This document shows, one piece after another, positions 22,332-34,862 of a stretch of DNA of 64,000 nucleotides. Under the pieces are notes generated by a model that did no database searches, had not been told where the DNA came from, and saw only the letters and a program-made list of their open reading frames with translations. The stretch spans positions 641,412,023 to 641,476,022 of the forward strand of contig OX422208.1 in assembly GCA_949130495.1 (NCBI GenBank), in the 5' to 3' direction. The position numbers were made by a program, and so were the translations under genes. Positions within the stretch are counted from its first letter, which is position 1. Each line of letters opens with the position of its first letter. The stretch is from Sambucus nigra. Lineage: Eukaryota > Streptophyta > Magnoliopsida > Dipsacales > Adoxaceae.

Positions 22332-22840
22332 GTACATCAACCTTTAGGACACAAGTTGTTTGAAGACGAGTTGTTTGAACCACAATGTTTTGTAGAAAGT
22401 AATATTAACTAATTTAAAAGATTAAACGATAACTTTTCTCAATCTCATATTAACCCCCATGTGGCAACCTGACTAAAAATAATTATTGTCAAAAAGTTGG
22501 TTTGGCTCATTGAATTCTCTAAAATATTATTGTTTACTTATCTCGAACACGACCAAAGTAAAAGTGGAAGAACATAATATTATTTTAATCAAATAAGGAC
22601 TTGACTAAAATAAACACGATACTACATGATTTTTTTTCCAATCACGAACACTACTACTATCGTTTTGTAGAATAGTCATATAAACAAAGGATATAATGGC
22701 TATTTTTTTAAATTACACTTTGTTTTGTTGGGGAAGATAATTTTCGACGTTTTGAGATTACGTATTTTGGAAAATTTTCCACTTTGTTATTACATATTTT
22801 GAAATTTTTGTCGTGCCTTCAGGCACGGGCATACCCTAGT
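22282..22840 (+). mobile_element. Helitron-like element, 3' end defined
   Basis: The 3' end has the canonical plan: a GC-rich hairpin CGTGCCT-TC-AGGCACG (22812-22827), an eight-base spacer and CTAGT at 22836-22840, followed by AT-rich host sequence as expected for insertion between A and T. The 5' terminus (TC...) cannot be placed; it may lie within the TC/TA run near 22250-22282, giving a non-autonomous element of about 560 bp, or near 19975, which would put the foreign segment inside the element. No Rep/helicase coding is present. Confidence 0.6.
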
Positions 22841-23652
22841 ATATATATATATAGTAATACAGAACCCCAAGGATACACCTGTAGTGTAATGCATACTCTT
22901 CTATCATGCCCAAGTACATCTCCTACTCAAACAAGGACAATCAGTTCGAAAGTCTCCCACGAACCATAAAGAAACCACACATATTAGAGGCGAACATAGT
23001 TCCAAGCCTATAGGCTACGCGCATACCTACGCACCCATATGACCGTCAATACTATCGTTCTCATAGATAGCCAGTACCTAGGTTTTATATTCTGAGGTAC
23101 CAATCTAAAATCCCCCTAATAGGCTCATCAAGATAAGATTGTCCTCTATCATTTTCAAAACCACCCGTGATAGCAAGCAGCTAGGTATGTCATACACATA
23201 ATTGAACATAACATACAATAGGTATTCACACCACCTATAAATTTATTTCACATGTTCCATACGTAGTGTATTTTTATCCCGAATAATCTACGTAATAATA
23301 ATTCATAGCTTAATTTTTTAACGAACTCTCCCGAGTATTTCCCATAACTCAAAGGGTATCCTTAAGATTACGTATCATAACAGTAGGTAAGTTCCATATA
23401 CCCTGCTGGTCTAAGTCATCCTTTTTCTCGAAATTCCGAGTCTCGAATTATTATCTAAAGTAAGTATTTTCCCCGATTAAGACCAATTGAGTTTAGCCTA
23501 TGGTTCCCACTCGTAGGCCCAAGCCTAATTCCAATCTTGACCTACGATTTTATTAAAATAATTCTCATTATATTTCATAATAAATCGCACAATTTAAGAT
23601 TAGAAAGGTTCTCAAGTGTTCTACGTAAGAACTGGAGAACTGCAGGAGACCA

Positions 23653-23781
23653 AACCGATCTGACTTATGAAAACGAATCGATTCGACTTATGAAAATGAA
23701 CTGATCTGATTTATTAAAAAATGAACCGATCCGACTTTATGAAAATAAACCAATACATTTCTAGATCGAACCGATCTGAAG
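23653..23781. repeat. Short tandem repeats in the gypsy-type LTR
   Basis: About five degenerate units of 22-26 bp, each beginning AACCGATCTGA- or AATCGATTCGA-like and ending TTATGAAAA-, lie in the 24894-22841 piece of the LTR. Tandem motifs of this type are common in LTR U3 regions; function is not shown. Confidence 0.75.
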
Positions 23782-24899
23782 CTCTGTGAGAGTTGTTCTT
23801 CCCCCAAGTACGTTTTCCACTATCTTCAACCTCAAATCCTCTATAGAGTCTTCCCAAACCCCAGACAACTGTACTAATTGGTATTCCATCAAGTATATTC
23901 GATTTCTAACATCCTGGTATTATCAAGTCATCATCAATTAGTAATTAAATTTGAAATCTCCAATTTAATCCTTCAAACCCTAGTTCTTCCAATTTCAATT
24001 CAAGAACGATTAAAACCCAGATTCGTTCATCAATTAAACCATAAATTTCATGGGTTCTAATCTATATACAAAGAAAAATCAACCTATATAATTTTCAGAC
24101 CTAGATTAAGCATCAATCTTCCGATTTTCACCCAATTCAATATTAAATCATGTGATTTTATCACCTACACTAACATGAGTATAATTATTTCTAAAGGAAA
24201 GAAAGTAATAAACACTTGCCTTGATGTTGGTGATCTAATCCACTGGTGTAGATGGTATGACTGCATTCCTCGTCTTTCGATCTACACAGTGGTGGTCTTG
24301 GTGGTGGAAGATGGTGGTTAATGGCCTAAATCCCTTGGACTTGGTTCTCCCTCACCCTCTGTGGCTTTCCCTTGGAACTTGTGAATGAAAAATATAATCC
24401 CACTCATGTAACAAATATATTTCTCCTCTAAATTTCGTGGGTATTAAATGCCCAAAAATGAAAATTACCAAAAAGCCCTACCGAGGTGTCGGTTTGGCCT
24501 AAAATTGCCTCGAGACCCAAACTAAACCCCCAGGCAGACTTTTTTTACCATCTCGACCCTTCCGAACACATTGACACACTTGAAATGACTATTCACATTA
24601 CTTATAATTAATTTACTTTTTAATTCCTATAAATTAGTCCTGACACGACTCATACGCGCACCCAACTTAATTATCGAAACTGTCATATTTTTCACTCGCG
24701 ATAATTTTCATAATTCCATAATCATGTACTAATTTATTTGCTCAGTAATATTTAATATAATGTACATCAATAAATACCAACCCTTAACTCGCTAGTTAAT
24801 ATTTACTTTAATATGGATTAATTAACAATTAATATTCCCACATTAAATTCAATTAATCCTATAATTTAAAATCATAAAAAAATGGGATGTTACACTCCC

Positions 24900-25118
24900 C
24901 CAAAATCAAATTTACCCCTAAATATGTGATCTTAAGATACCAATTTAAGAAAATTTGATACCATAATTTTAAATATATGGAGAAGGGAATTGAGTATGCA
25001 AAGGTGTAAAGTGTAGCAAACACACAACATGGCAACTCAAGCACAAACAGGACAAATGATTCAAGCATATGACCACCACAGACTAAATGTAAACCATAAA
25101 GATTCAAAACACGATACC

Positions 25119-25161
<43 letters not shown>

Positions 25162-26391
25162 AAATATACTAACAAAAATTCGGCACACATATATAGGTAT
25201 AAATGACAACAAAACACAATTTCTTTACACACTAGCATAGTATCGATGTTTCTAAACATTTGGTATGGAGTGAATGGACCTGAACTATATACGAGTGAAT
25301 TATGACCCAAACACTTAAACGTGTTCAGGAAGTTCTAATTGATTGTAAAACTTTATCAAACTAAGATTTATCCTCGAGTGATAAGACAAATTAAACTTAA
25401 TGAACAAACAAGCACAATGTACAAAGGCCTAGAATATTGATGATTCTACAAATCAATAGCGTCATGACATAATGCACATAACTAGGATTCTTTTTTCAAA
25501 CCCGTTGATCTTCAAATTAACACCCTCAAAAGATAAGCATATAACATATTTTCTACTCTATTCTTTTCTCGATTCTTTTCAAGCTATTTCTTTTGAAAGA
25601 TTAAATAAAATAAACTATGTTAGGCTTTGGAAAATTTTCTTTTTTTTATTGACCTTAATCTTTGAATTAGGCCCTTTCCAATGGTGGCTTTCTCGCAAAG
25701 GAGATTTTCTCCTTTTGTAGCCCTTTTCCAAGCACCCTCATATTTTTCAATACTATATAAACATTCTTACTGGCAACGGTTCTTACATGCCCAAATCCAC
25801 ATAGTCACAAAACATGTAGATAACAAAATTAATGGGAGAACATCTCACAAGGCTCAAAAAAACATGTGAAGTTAACGTTCAAAAAGCTCGTGCATGTGTG
25901 TGTGGAGGCATATACAAAGTCGAATCCGTTAAGCCAATCCAATTAGAAACAACTCCACGATAGCATGGTTAAGACCAATCTAAGTATCTAAAATCGTAAC
26001 CAAATGTCCTATCCATTTGGAAAGTACATAGTGAATTGGATTCAAATACGCCACACTAAATGTGTAAAACTAAAATACACAGAAACTAAAAATCTTTTTG
26101 TATTTTTCTAAAATTTTCAAAAGTAAAATATCAAAAAATAATTTAATTTTTTTTTAAAATAGACTCTAACTCAAAAGATAAACAAAATCTTTTTGCATTC
26201 TTCATTATGACTCAATAAAAGAAAAATAAGATACAAAAATGCACATTTCATAACACTAGCGAACATATATCATGAAGTTCAACTAGAGTTTGACAAACAT
26301 CGTTAACAGAAAAAACCATTAGAAATATAAAGGGTAGTATCACGTGTTAGCAAACAAAATCAACAAATCTAATACTTAAAGCCTACAAATC
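24900..26391 (-). other. Internal non-coding part of element B
   Basis: On the minus strand this 1.5-kb stretch follows the gag stop codon. No protease, integrase, RT or RNase H motif is seen in any frame, although this is where pol should begin. A (TA)n run lies at 25120-25157. Short frames on both strands lack recognisable domains. Confidence 0.6.
25120..25157. repeat. (TA)n microsatellite
   Basis: About 19 TA units in the non-coding part of element B. They produce an IYIYIY run in minus-strand frames. Confidence 0.9.
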
Positions 26392-27496
26392 CTATTTCCT
26401 ATCCCAAGTAGGTGTAAAATGACACTTAGGGGCTTTGGAAATCATGATGATTCTATTCTTAGACTTCCTAGGGCCGTTCTTAAGATCATAGCACAAAAGC
26501 CTAAGGTGACCCTTCCTACCACAATAAGTGCAAGTGTAAACACAACGAGGAGTGTTACCTAAAGTTTGGTCTTTCCTAACTTTTCTAGTCGACTCTCTAA
26601 AATTTATGGTATTGGCTTTGGAAGAGGGAGCATTATGATCATCGAAGAAATTCCACACTTGTCATCTTTGATTTGGACGGTGCCTAATATTTTTTCTAAC
26701 TTTTTTAACTCTACTCTAAATAAAATTTGACACAACTCGAATCTCTCTATATCTCTTTAAGCTCAACAATCCTATACTCGAGTAAAGGCCTAGACTCCTC
26801 AAACTCTATAAGCCCATTCTTCATAGTTTCAATCAACCTAGGAAAACCATCTCTCTCACTCTTAACGTACTATAACTTTTTCTCAAAAAGTTCTCTCACG
26901 TGCTCTGAGATCCTTAATCAAACCACTATCATTATTTCCTACAACACATTATTTTAAATAGCTTCCAACTTCAAGTTAGCCTTCTTCACCTTCAAAGTTT
27001 TTGCATACAATTCATAGAAGGAAAATTATAGGCCACTCTCCTCCACTTCTTCTTCATCCTCACTTTCATCTCCACTCTCTCAACCAACACTCACATGGGA
27101 TTCACAAACTATATCCTTGGAAGTGTCATGCAAAGTAAAATATTCATAGAAATATTTCTCGTTAACACCCACATGACTAACATTGAACGCCGTAAAGTTG
27201 CGCTTAATGGGGAAATCATTTCCCTCTTTCAGATCACTATCACTAAGGGTGGCAGTACATGCTATCGGTTTCTTTCCATCCTTACTTAGTTTAGTGGGTC
27301 ACTAAGCTACCTCAAGGACATAACCCTCACAACCATAACATCTCTGTGACTCATCCCTCTTAAAGTTCTTATTCATATTCGTAGGGACGTGATCGGCCTT
27401 GTTGTTCTTAATTTTCTCTAACCTTTTTGCATCTTTTGATTACTTTTATAATTTGATAAACTTCCTGAATTTCTTTACCAACATGGACACATCCTC
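26392..27496 (-). pseudogene. Element B gag, C-terminal part with zinc knuckle
   Basis: Read from 27496 leftwards, EDVSMLVKKFRKFIKL continues the gag frame interrupted by the CACTA element at 34882 (family E-D-xALxxKxFxKFxKK). Then come a degraded first knuckle region (near 27340), a long charged, coiled-coil-like stretch with several stops, and an intact CX2CX4HX4C knuckle CTYCGRKGHLRLLC at about 26530. The last open frame (26658-26392) ends at the gag stop. The large acidic linker between knuckles suits copia gag proteins of the DUF4219/UBN2 type. Stops near 27420, 27290 and 26940 show decay. Confidence 0.75.
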
Positions 27497-27515
27497 CACT
27501 ACACCAAAAAGACAA

Positions 27516-27715
27516 AATTGTCACTTTTGAGCAGGCCACCCTTTTCACGATCAATGATCGTGACAAAAAAACACATTTTTTATCACGGTCATTGATCGTG
27601 ACAAGCCCATGATAAAATCTTGTCATAGTCAATGACGGTGACAAGTCCGTGACAAGAACAATTATCATGGGCTTGTCACGGTCAAGGACCATGACAGGTC
27701 CGTGACAAGTTTATA
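27516..27715. repeat. Left subterminal repeats of CACTA 1
   Basis: About six alternately oriented copies of a TGTCACGGTCA / TGACCGTGACA motif, forming short palindromes around GATCAATGATC-like centres. Such clustered repeats are where the TNPA-type protein binds in En/Spm; here that role is inferred from position. Confidence 0.85.
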
Positions 27716-27766
27716 AGCAAAAACCCTTTCCTCTTATTTTTTCCCACCGTTTTCTATTCCCCCGAT

Positions 27767-27768
<2 letters not shown>

Positions 27769-27805
<37 letters not shown>

Positions 27806-27995
27806 GATTTAAGGTAGTTAGTGTGTGTGTGTGCGCGTGTACAGGGGTGTGTGTGAGTGCATGTGTGTGTGGTGGGCGGGAGGGGGCGGTGTGTGTGTAT
27901 GTGTGCATTTATTTGTGTGGGGGGTGGGTGGGTGTATGTGTGTGTGTGTGTATCTGTAGTGGGGCAGGGGGTGAGGTGTGTATGCATGTGTGTGT
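27769..27995. repeat. (CT)n and TG-rich simple sequence
   Basis: A (CT)n run (27769-27804) is followed by TG/GGTG-rich low-complexity DNA with alternating purine-pyrimidine steps. Frames such as MCVCACTGVC or MHTYTHTAPS over it are artefacts. Confidence 0.9.
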
Positions 27996-28589
27996 TGAAA
28001 TTAATTGGTATTTACTTTAGGACTTAAAATTAATTATTAATGTTGATTTAGGATTTGGAATTAATTTTTAGTTTAGGACTTGAAATTAATTGTTAACGTT
28101 GATTGGACATTATAAATATTGTTTCTTTATTTTATTTAGGTTTGAAATTGTTATTATTTAATTAATTGAGTAGATGAATTAGATGGAGTATGAGATACAC
28201 ATTAGTTGGTTTGTTGTTTCTGTTGGATTATATTGGACGGATGTGGTTGGATATGGGAGTCGGTTGTTAAATTTTTTTAAATACTTACTTTAATTCAAAC
28301 TAATAAATCCGTAAATAATTATATTGTCTTAATTTGTTGAGTTAGTTAATTTTGGAAGTGGAATGACCACTAGATTATTGTCAAAATGGTGGGAGGAGGA
28401 GTTTTTGACTTTTTTCTAAAATTACTTTGTGGCACGACCCGTTTGAGAGTGGCACGACCACGGACTTATAATAGTTAAATCAAACATACCTACAATTACG
28501 CATAGTGAGCATAGATACTAGTCTTCTAGTTCTTATGCATACGCATTTAATAGCTTTAAACCCGTTCGAGAGTCATTACCCCTATAATG

Positions 28590-28930
28590 AGATCTTTTGA
28601 ATTGTCCCATTTGGACAGTTTGGGACTGCATAATTTTTGTATAATATTATTCTTAGTCGCTTAAAGTTGTTACTTTTGGAGAAAGTTCTGCAGTCGTAAC
28701 CGAATGTTCTTTGAGTACGTACTAGATTGGCAAGTTTGAGTGTTATTTCAATTAAACAATTGAAATGACACTCACACTTGCCAATCTATGTCCCGTACTT
28801 GGAGAACTATGGGGATATACTGTCGAATTTTTCTCAAATCATAACAATGTGCGTGAGATGTTAAGTATATTACTGAAATATGAGGTCTTGAATGGGATAG
28901 GACCACTCACCCTTTAGAGGAGATGGAGGA
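28590..28930. repeat. Long imperfect hairpin upstream of the CACTA 1 transposase
   Basis: Two arms of about 160 bp (28590-28753 and 28758-28930) are reverse complements with mismatches and small gaps, separated by a 4-base loop AAAC. The inner 30 bp (28724-28753 against 28758-28787) pair with only two mismatches; pairing weakens outward but can be followed to the GTCCCATTTGGACA region near 28600. A transcript would fold into a miRNA-precursor-like stem. It lies 150 bp before the TNP2 start. Confidence 0.75.
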
Positions 28931-29081
28931 AATAGGAATTACTATTATAAATTGAAATTTAAAAATCGAATATAAATAAGACATAATTAATTGAAACATG
29001 TTATAAATATAAGTTTTGTGTATACTAATCTACGAATATACACTTCTTACCTTTAATAGGTGATTGTTTGTAGTAGTTGTG

Positions 29082-32000
29082 ATGGGATATCCTAAATACA
29101 AAGAGTGTATGGGGGAGACAAATAGATTGGGGGTTGTGTTTCGCAGAGGTGCTATTGAATTTGTGGAATAAGCAAAGAGATGTTATAATGATGAAGAGTT
29201 TCCGTGTCCATGTGCTAGGTGTAATAATGGTAAGGTGTTTTAGTGGAAAACAACTGAACTACATTTGTTAAGATCGGATATGCAAGATAATTATCAATTT
29301 TGGAGTTTTCACGGTGAATTGAAAGTTCCTTTTGTCCCTGAACAACCTTCACAACAGCCTTGAACAACTAGGATAGATGTAGAAGGGGACGATGTAGATC
29401 ATAATATGTTAGAGGATTTAGTTGATGATGCGTACGGAGTTCATGAAGTTGAAGAGAATGAGGTCACTGACGATGTACAAGGTTCAGGTGCTCATGAAGA
29501 TATCATGATAAACCTTGACAATGAATACCAAAGTTTAAAATTTAAGGCGACCCAACTGTTATACTCTGGCTGTGAGAAAAATCAAATAACTTTACATGCC
29601 ATGGTTGGTTTACAAAATTTCAAGAAGCAATACGATTTTTCTGGCAATAGCGTAATAAGAATTCTGAATTGGGTGAAGGGTTTATTACCCAAGGAGAATA
29701 TGCTTCCAAATAGCTATCCTGTTATGAAGAATAGTTTTAAAGGTTTGGGAATAAAGTATAAATCGATTCATGCTTGTGTGTATGACTGAATACTATACCG
29801 AAAGGAGTATGAAAATATCAATCGTTGTCCAGTATGCGATGAACCTAGATATGTCCAATCTACTGGAAAGGAAGGCACAAGCTCAAAAGAGCCTAAAAAA
29901 GTGTTGAAATATTTTCCCGTTCGGCCTAGATTGAAGTGAATTTTCACAGTACCATGGATTACAGAGGCAATGACTTGGCATACTAGGGAAGAAATAGGGG
30001 ATAATCTCATGCGTCATCCTATTGATTCTACATCTTGGAGGAGGATTAGTTATGAGTATCCAGATTTTACTCGAGAATAGCATAACATTCTTTTGGATAT
30101 ATCAACAGATGGTTTCAATTCATTTGAAAATCTAAGCACAAATCAGAGTGCATGGCTAGTGATCCAATCCCCACTCAACCTCCCTCCTTCACAATGTATG
30201 AGACCTGAATTTTTGAAGTTGTCTTTGTTGATACCTGGGCCAAAGGCACTAAATGATGACATCGATGTCTACATGGATATTTTAGTAGATGAATTAAATG
30301 AGTTATAGGAAGATGGTGTGCAAGAATTTAACTCTTTTAGAAAAGAAGAGTTTACGCTGAAAGCTATGTTGATGTGGTCAATTCATGATTTTCCAGCTTA
30401 TGGGACATTATTCGGTTGTGTAGTACATGGTTATTTGGGGTGTCCTATTTGTGGAGAGGAGACTAAATCTCTTCGTCTCCCCGCTAGCTCAAAAAATATA
30501 TACCATTGCCATTGAAGGTTTTTACCTCCGGCTCATAGTTTTAGATTTGAGAAAGGTTCTAATTTGTTATCGGGCGGGGTTGAACATAGGCTTCCGCCGA
30601 GAAAACTTTCAGGTTCAGAAATTGAGAGTAAATCTTCTGATTGTGGCCCTAATATGGCAGCTAAGAATCCTAAATTTAAGAATGTCAAGCATAATAAGAC
30701 CCCAACTGGGAATAGAACTGAGACAAGAAAGACATGGTCTAGGAGGTCAATTTTATTTGACTTACCTTATTTGAAGAATAACCCGGTGCGCCATGTATTG
30801 GATGGGATGCAAGAAGAGAAGAACCTCGCTGAACATATTGTGGGCACATGCCTTGGGGGAGCCATTCAAAGGATGAAGAAAATGCACGAAAAGACCTTAA
30901 ATCGTTGAAACTTAAGCCACAACTATGGTTTAAAGAAGATAGTATGGGAAGGAGAATAATCCCCCCTGGTGCGTTTACTTTAACGAGTGGGGAAAGGAAG
31001 GTTCTTTTAGACACAATATATAATTTGAAGGTTCCGTCTAATTTTTCATCGAACTTGCAAAGGATGGTGAATTATGATACCCATGATTTACATAAGGGTA
31101 AGTTACACGATTGGCATGTGATCACGCGATTGGTTATTCTATTATTTAAGCATTGTTTCTCCAAGCACAAGGATTTGTGGAGGGCTACTATGAAAATTAG
31201 TATCTGCTTCTCACTTTTCTACTAGAAGTTAGTCAACCGAGAACACATAGTGGCCGCAAAATTAGCGGTGACCGAAGCGATTTATGTGTTGGAGAAGTAC
31301 TTTCCCCCAGCTTTGTTTGACATAAGTGTTCACTTATTGGTACACCTATGCAACGCCGACGAGGCACTTCTTTGCAGTCCCATTAGATATCGGTGGATGT
31401 ATTCGTTTGAAAGATTGATGAAAGTTTTTAAATATTACGTCAAGAATACGCGATACATTGTAAGATCAATTGCGGAGGAATACATCACCGTGGAGACATA
31501 AATCTATACGCGGGAATATATGCCTGACACGACCAACATTGATGACATTGATGAGTTCATCGATGAGTGTAGTCATGTGATGGGCAAACGAGTGAAATTA
31601 ACAAGTTTGTAACATAAACAAGTAGCTTGTTATCTATTTGACACACATGAAGATGTCGAAGAATGGAAAAAGTAAGTTTAAATTATTTTAAGTTTTACAT
31701 TATTTTATACATGATTAATTTTGTAATACGTTCGTCACATTAATATATGCAGAAAATATGAAGCCTGTGAGAATAATAGAAGACGAAGAACAATGGAACA
31801 ATTAGACAGTGATTTTAGGTTGTGGTTGTCACACGAGGTAATTATAATGAAAACGGTTGTTATATAACGTTACATTATAATAAAAATTTACAACAAACCT
31901 AATTAATTTATCTACATTTGTAACTATTAAAGACGGGTGATGCGACATCAAGGCTTGCTCGTCTAGCCAGTTGACCCTTATTCATGTCACAAGATTACAA

Positions 32001-32512
32001 AAAGTATATATTGAACGGTTATGTATTTAGTGGAAGGGTGTACGAGGAAAATAAAAATGTATAGAACTCGGGCATTTCATACAAGGCTCTTACTTTCTTT
32101 CGAGCGAGTGCAAAAAATAAAAACATTGTTGAAGCTGAAATGAATTATTATGGTGTAATTCGAAATATATTTGAATTGGACTATGTAAGATCCAAAGAGG
32201 TTGTATTTTTCTATGATTTGGTAAGATTTGAGGATCAAAATGCTTGTAAAGTTGATCCTGACACTAATTTGATCATGGTTGACTTGTCCAAGTTGAAGAG
32301 CAACGAACACTTGAGTGATTAGCCATTTATTTGTTCATTTCAAAAGGTCAAAAAAGTGTTTTAATCGGAGTATATAAACAACAAGTCGTGGGCAATCGTC
32401 CTACATGCGCCAAATCCTCTAAATATTAGTGTGGATGATTTAGCTGCTCCTACCGAATATCAATCTATTTTTTATGATAACCCGAATTTGAAACATTTTT
32501 TTAATTTGTAAT
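29082..32512 (+). pseudogene. CACTA 1 TNP2-like transposase
   Basis: Starts at ATG 29082 (MGYPKYKECMGETNRLG) with a transposase-associated domain (FPCPCARCNNGKV). TNP2 core (Transposase_21-like) blocks follow: LHAMVGLQNFKKQYDFSGN, PVCDEPRYV, TDGFNSFENLSTNQSAW, IPGPKALNDDIDVYMDILVD, IHDFPAYGTLFGCVVHGYLG and CPICGEETKSL. A DUF4218-type domain follows (31050-31500; LEKYFPPALFDISVHLLVHL, YRWMYSFERLMKVFKYYVKN), then a DUF4216-type domain (32140-32400; YYGVIRNIFELDY, DLSKL). Introns with GT-AG ends at about 31671-31751 and 31837-31931 match those of CACTA 2. Stops (for example 29168, 29939, 30308, 31500) and a frameshift at about 30510 make it inactive. The family excises and inserts CACTA ends in the nucleus. 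Confidence 0.85.
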
Positions 32513-32799
32513 AAGTATTCCAATTTAGCGCATGTACTAGTGTTTTATTATTAACGGACATCGGTTTAATGCTTTTAATTCATTTATACTTGATCATTCT
32601 CACTCTTTTTATCTTTCTCTCTTTCCTTTGTATATGTGTGTGTGTTAAACAACAATAAGTATTCCAATTTTTGGATTAACGCTTTTTATTAATTTTTACT
32701 TGATTACATTAGCGCATGTACTATTTAAACTTAATGTTTGCATGTCTTCTTCTAATTCATTTTGAATTTGTACTAATAACAACATTTTTTTTACAGAAA

Positions 32800-34400
32800 A
32801 TGTCTCCTTCGGGAATTAAGGCAAGCATGATGATGATGATAATGATGATGTCTTCTAGTCTCGGCGGTAGGGGAGGCGACGAGGGCTTCTCGGCCCCTAG
32901 GCGCCCCAAATGGGGAAAATTAGGAATGTCCATTGAGACCAAGATGAGGATATTATCTAGATCCCTCGAGCTGGTAAAGACGATTATCGACCTGGGGTAC
33001 ACTAATTGGAGGGAGGTGCCAAATGAGCTCAAGTTAGCGATTTGGGCGGCACTACATGTAATATATTTATATTAACATTTATATTTAAATTTATATTTAT
33101 ATTCATTCACAACTAACATTGTATTTGTTTGACAGGAACCTTTCAGTCTGGCCCCAGAACTCCGCGATTCTGTCTTAGAGCAGTTGAGGGGGCAACACAA
33201 GATATAGAAGAAAATTTTGCTAGCCCGGTGCTTTGGGAAGGCCCTAGACTCCATTATCAGAATGTGTGAGTCCGTCCCGCCGAAGGAGACGATCTCATTG
33301 GCAAAAGTTCATTGACAATGAGATAGAGAAACAATAATTGGCATCTCGCCAATCAGGGAGGGAAAATCGGGCGAAAAAGATGAACGTGCACTACTCTGGT
33401 CGTACATCTTACGCCAAGGTGGAGCATATGATGATGGTAAGTTTTTATTTTTCTATAATTATTGAAATATGTTACTCTGCATTATTTAACTTTGTGGGCC
33501 AGGTACTAATTTTGCATTATTTTATTTCAAGGGACGGGGAGTGGCCCTGGGTGTAGGCCACATGGGCTCGACGTCTATGTGGAAATTCAGACGAAGAATG
33601 GGAAGGATAAGGAAGTGTCCCCGAGCATCACAACCATGATTGTAAGTAATCCGACAGTTTACTTTTTTTAATTACGTTATAATTTTTTTATTTACTTATT
33701 TAACTAATCGTGTGCTTTTTACATTTTCGGCAAAGCTTAAAGAAGTGCATGAGTCGCAGTGTGATGCCAACAAGACATCTTTGTCCACGGATGCACTTAG
33801 CCAAGTGCTTGGCACTTATCGCAAGGGAGGGTAAGGGGGTGAGCTCGTGGGTGGCCAAATCTAGGATCATCGGATTGGAGACGAGAAACACTGGGTTAGC
33901 TCGTTAGGTGGACTTGCTTGACGCGAAGCTATCAAGGTTGGAGGCGAAGGTCAAAGATATGTTCTCATTCGTGAAATGTTTATTGGTTGGAAAGGTCAAG
34001 GGGAAGGGTAAGGAGAAGGTGGTGGAGGAGGATGAGGACATGGATGTCACTGCTTCATCGCCGACACGTGTGGACTCGCCAATTGATGATCCAGTTCCCT
34101 ACTTGTCTCCCGTCAAGCGGCCTATGATAACAATTGGTTGGCCGAGCGTGTTTATACTCGACGTAATTGATGGCATGTGGATAGGGAGGGGGTTGAGAGA
34201 CCGAATACCGTACAGGGTATGTTGGTCCATGGACATGAATTTCAAGACATCGAGGCCAAAGTGCTCGTCACGCATGTGATAACCGGGAAGGAGAACTCCC
34301 CATTATGGTTGCGTGAACAATTTGACATGATGCAAATTCAGGAGTGTCTCAATGCGTATGTCGTGTGGCCTTACTTCCTCCTCAAACCTACCACATTAAA
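32800..34400 (+). pseudogene. CACTA 1 TNPA-like (Transposase_24 type) gene
   Basis: A four-exon structure can be read: exon 1 32800-33057 (MSPSGIKASMMM; ends EVPNELKLAIWAALH), exon 2 33136-33436 (EPFSLAPELRDSVLEQLRG; ends NRAKKMNVHYSGRTSYAKV), exon 3 33532-33641 (LDVYVEIQTKNGKDKEVS) and exon 4 from 33736 (LKEVHESQCDANKTSLSTDA). All three introns have GT-AG borders. The HYSGRTSYAKV block matches the HxxGSKSFA signature of plant Ptta/En-Spm proteins. A coiled coil (LLDAKLSRLEAKVKDM, 33914) and a C-terminal CLNAYVVWPYFLL block (about 34355) follow. Stops at 33207 and 33844 and shifts between frames show decay. The family protein binds subterminal repeats. Confidence 0.75.
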
Positions 34401-34616
34401 TTATTTGTATCTATTTTATTTGGAAACTTGGATTATATTTGTATTGTTTTGATTTGGATATAGAGTTATATATGAAATGATTTGGTCGATTCTTTCTATT
34501 TTTTGGATATATGTTATTTGAGAAGGTACAATTTTGCTATAACAGCTACAAATATACTGCTGGGCAGTGGCAGTGGCAGTGGTGGCCAAACTGCCCAGCA
34601 TATTTTTTAAAAATTC

Positions 34617-34862
34617 TACCCAGATTTGTCACGATCAATGACCAGGACAAGGCCGTGACAAAGAACACTTGTCACAGTCATTGACCATGATAATTTTTTA
34701 AAGGTTTTCATGGGTTTGTCACGGTCCATGACTGTGACAAATCTTGTCAAGGTCAAAGACCGTGACAAGTTCGTGATAATAAGAGTTGTCAACCCCAAAA
34801 TTGTCATGATCATTGACCTTGACAAGTTGGACTTATCACGTTCAATGACCACGATAAGGCGT
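34617..34862. repeat. Right subterminal repeats of CACTA 1
   Basis: About eight copies, in both orientations, of the TGTCACGGTCA-type motif also found at the left end, many decayed by C-to-T and G-to-A changes at CpG (TGTCATGATCA, TTATCACGTTCA). Confidence 0.85.

Larger units (their letters stand above)
17328..24894 (-). mobile_element. Gypsy-type solo LTR (about 3 kb) carrying further insertions
   Basis: The left terminus is TGTGACACCCC (17328) and the right terminus GGGATGTTACA (24894), so on the minus strand it reads TGTAACATCCC...GGTGTCACA. Perfect 5-bp duplications CTCCC flank it (17323-17327 and 24895-24899). Three pieces make up the LTR: 24894-22841, about 19973-19723 and 18097-17328, roughly 3.1 kb together. 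They are separated by the solo LTR at 18098-19722 and by the insert ending at 22840. Such long LTRs suit chromovirus or Tat-type gypsy families; the exact lineage cannot be told. Confidence 0.8.

Noticed and set aside
24894..24906. CTCCCCCAAAATC as a polypurine tract of a minus-strand gypsy element
   Set aside because: The same CTCCC stands directly before the other terminus at 17323-17327, so it is the target duplication of a solo LTR; no gypsy internal sequence follows.
27711..28020. His/Thr- and Cys/Val-rich frames on both strands
   Set aside because: They are translations of TG-rich simple sequence inside CACTA 1.
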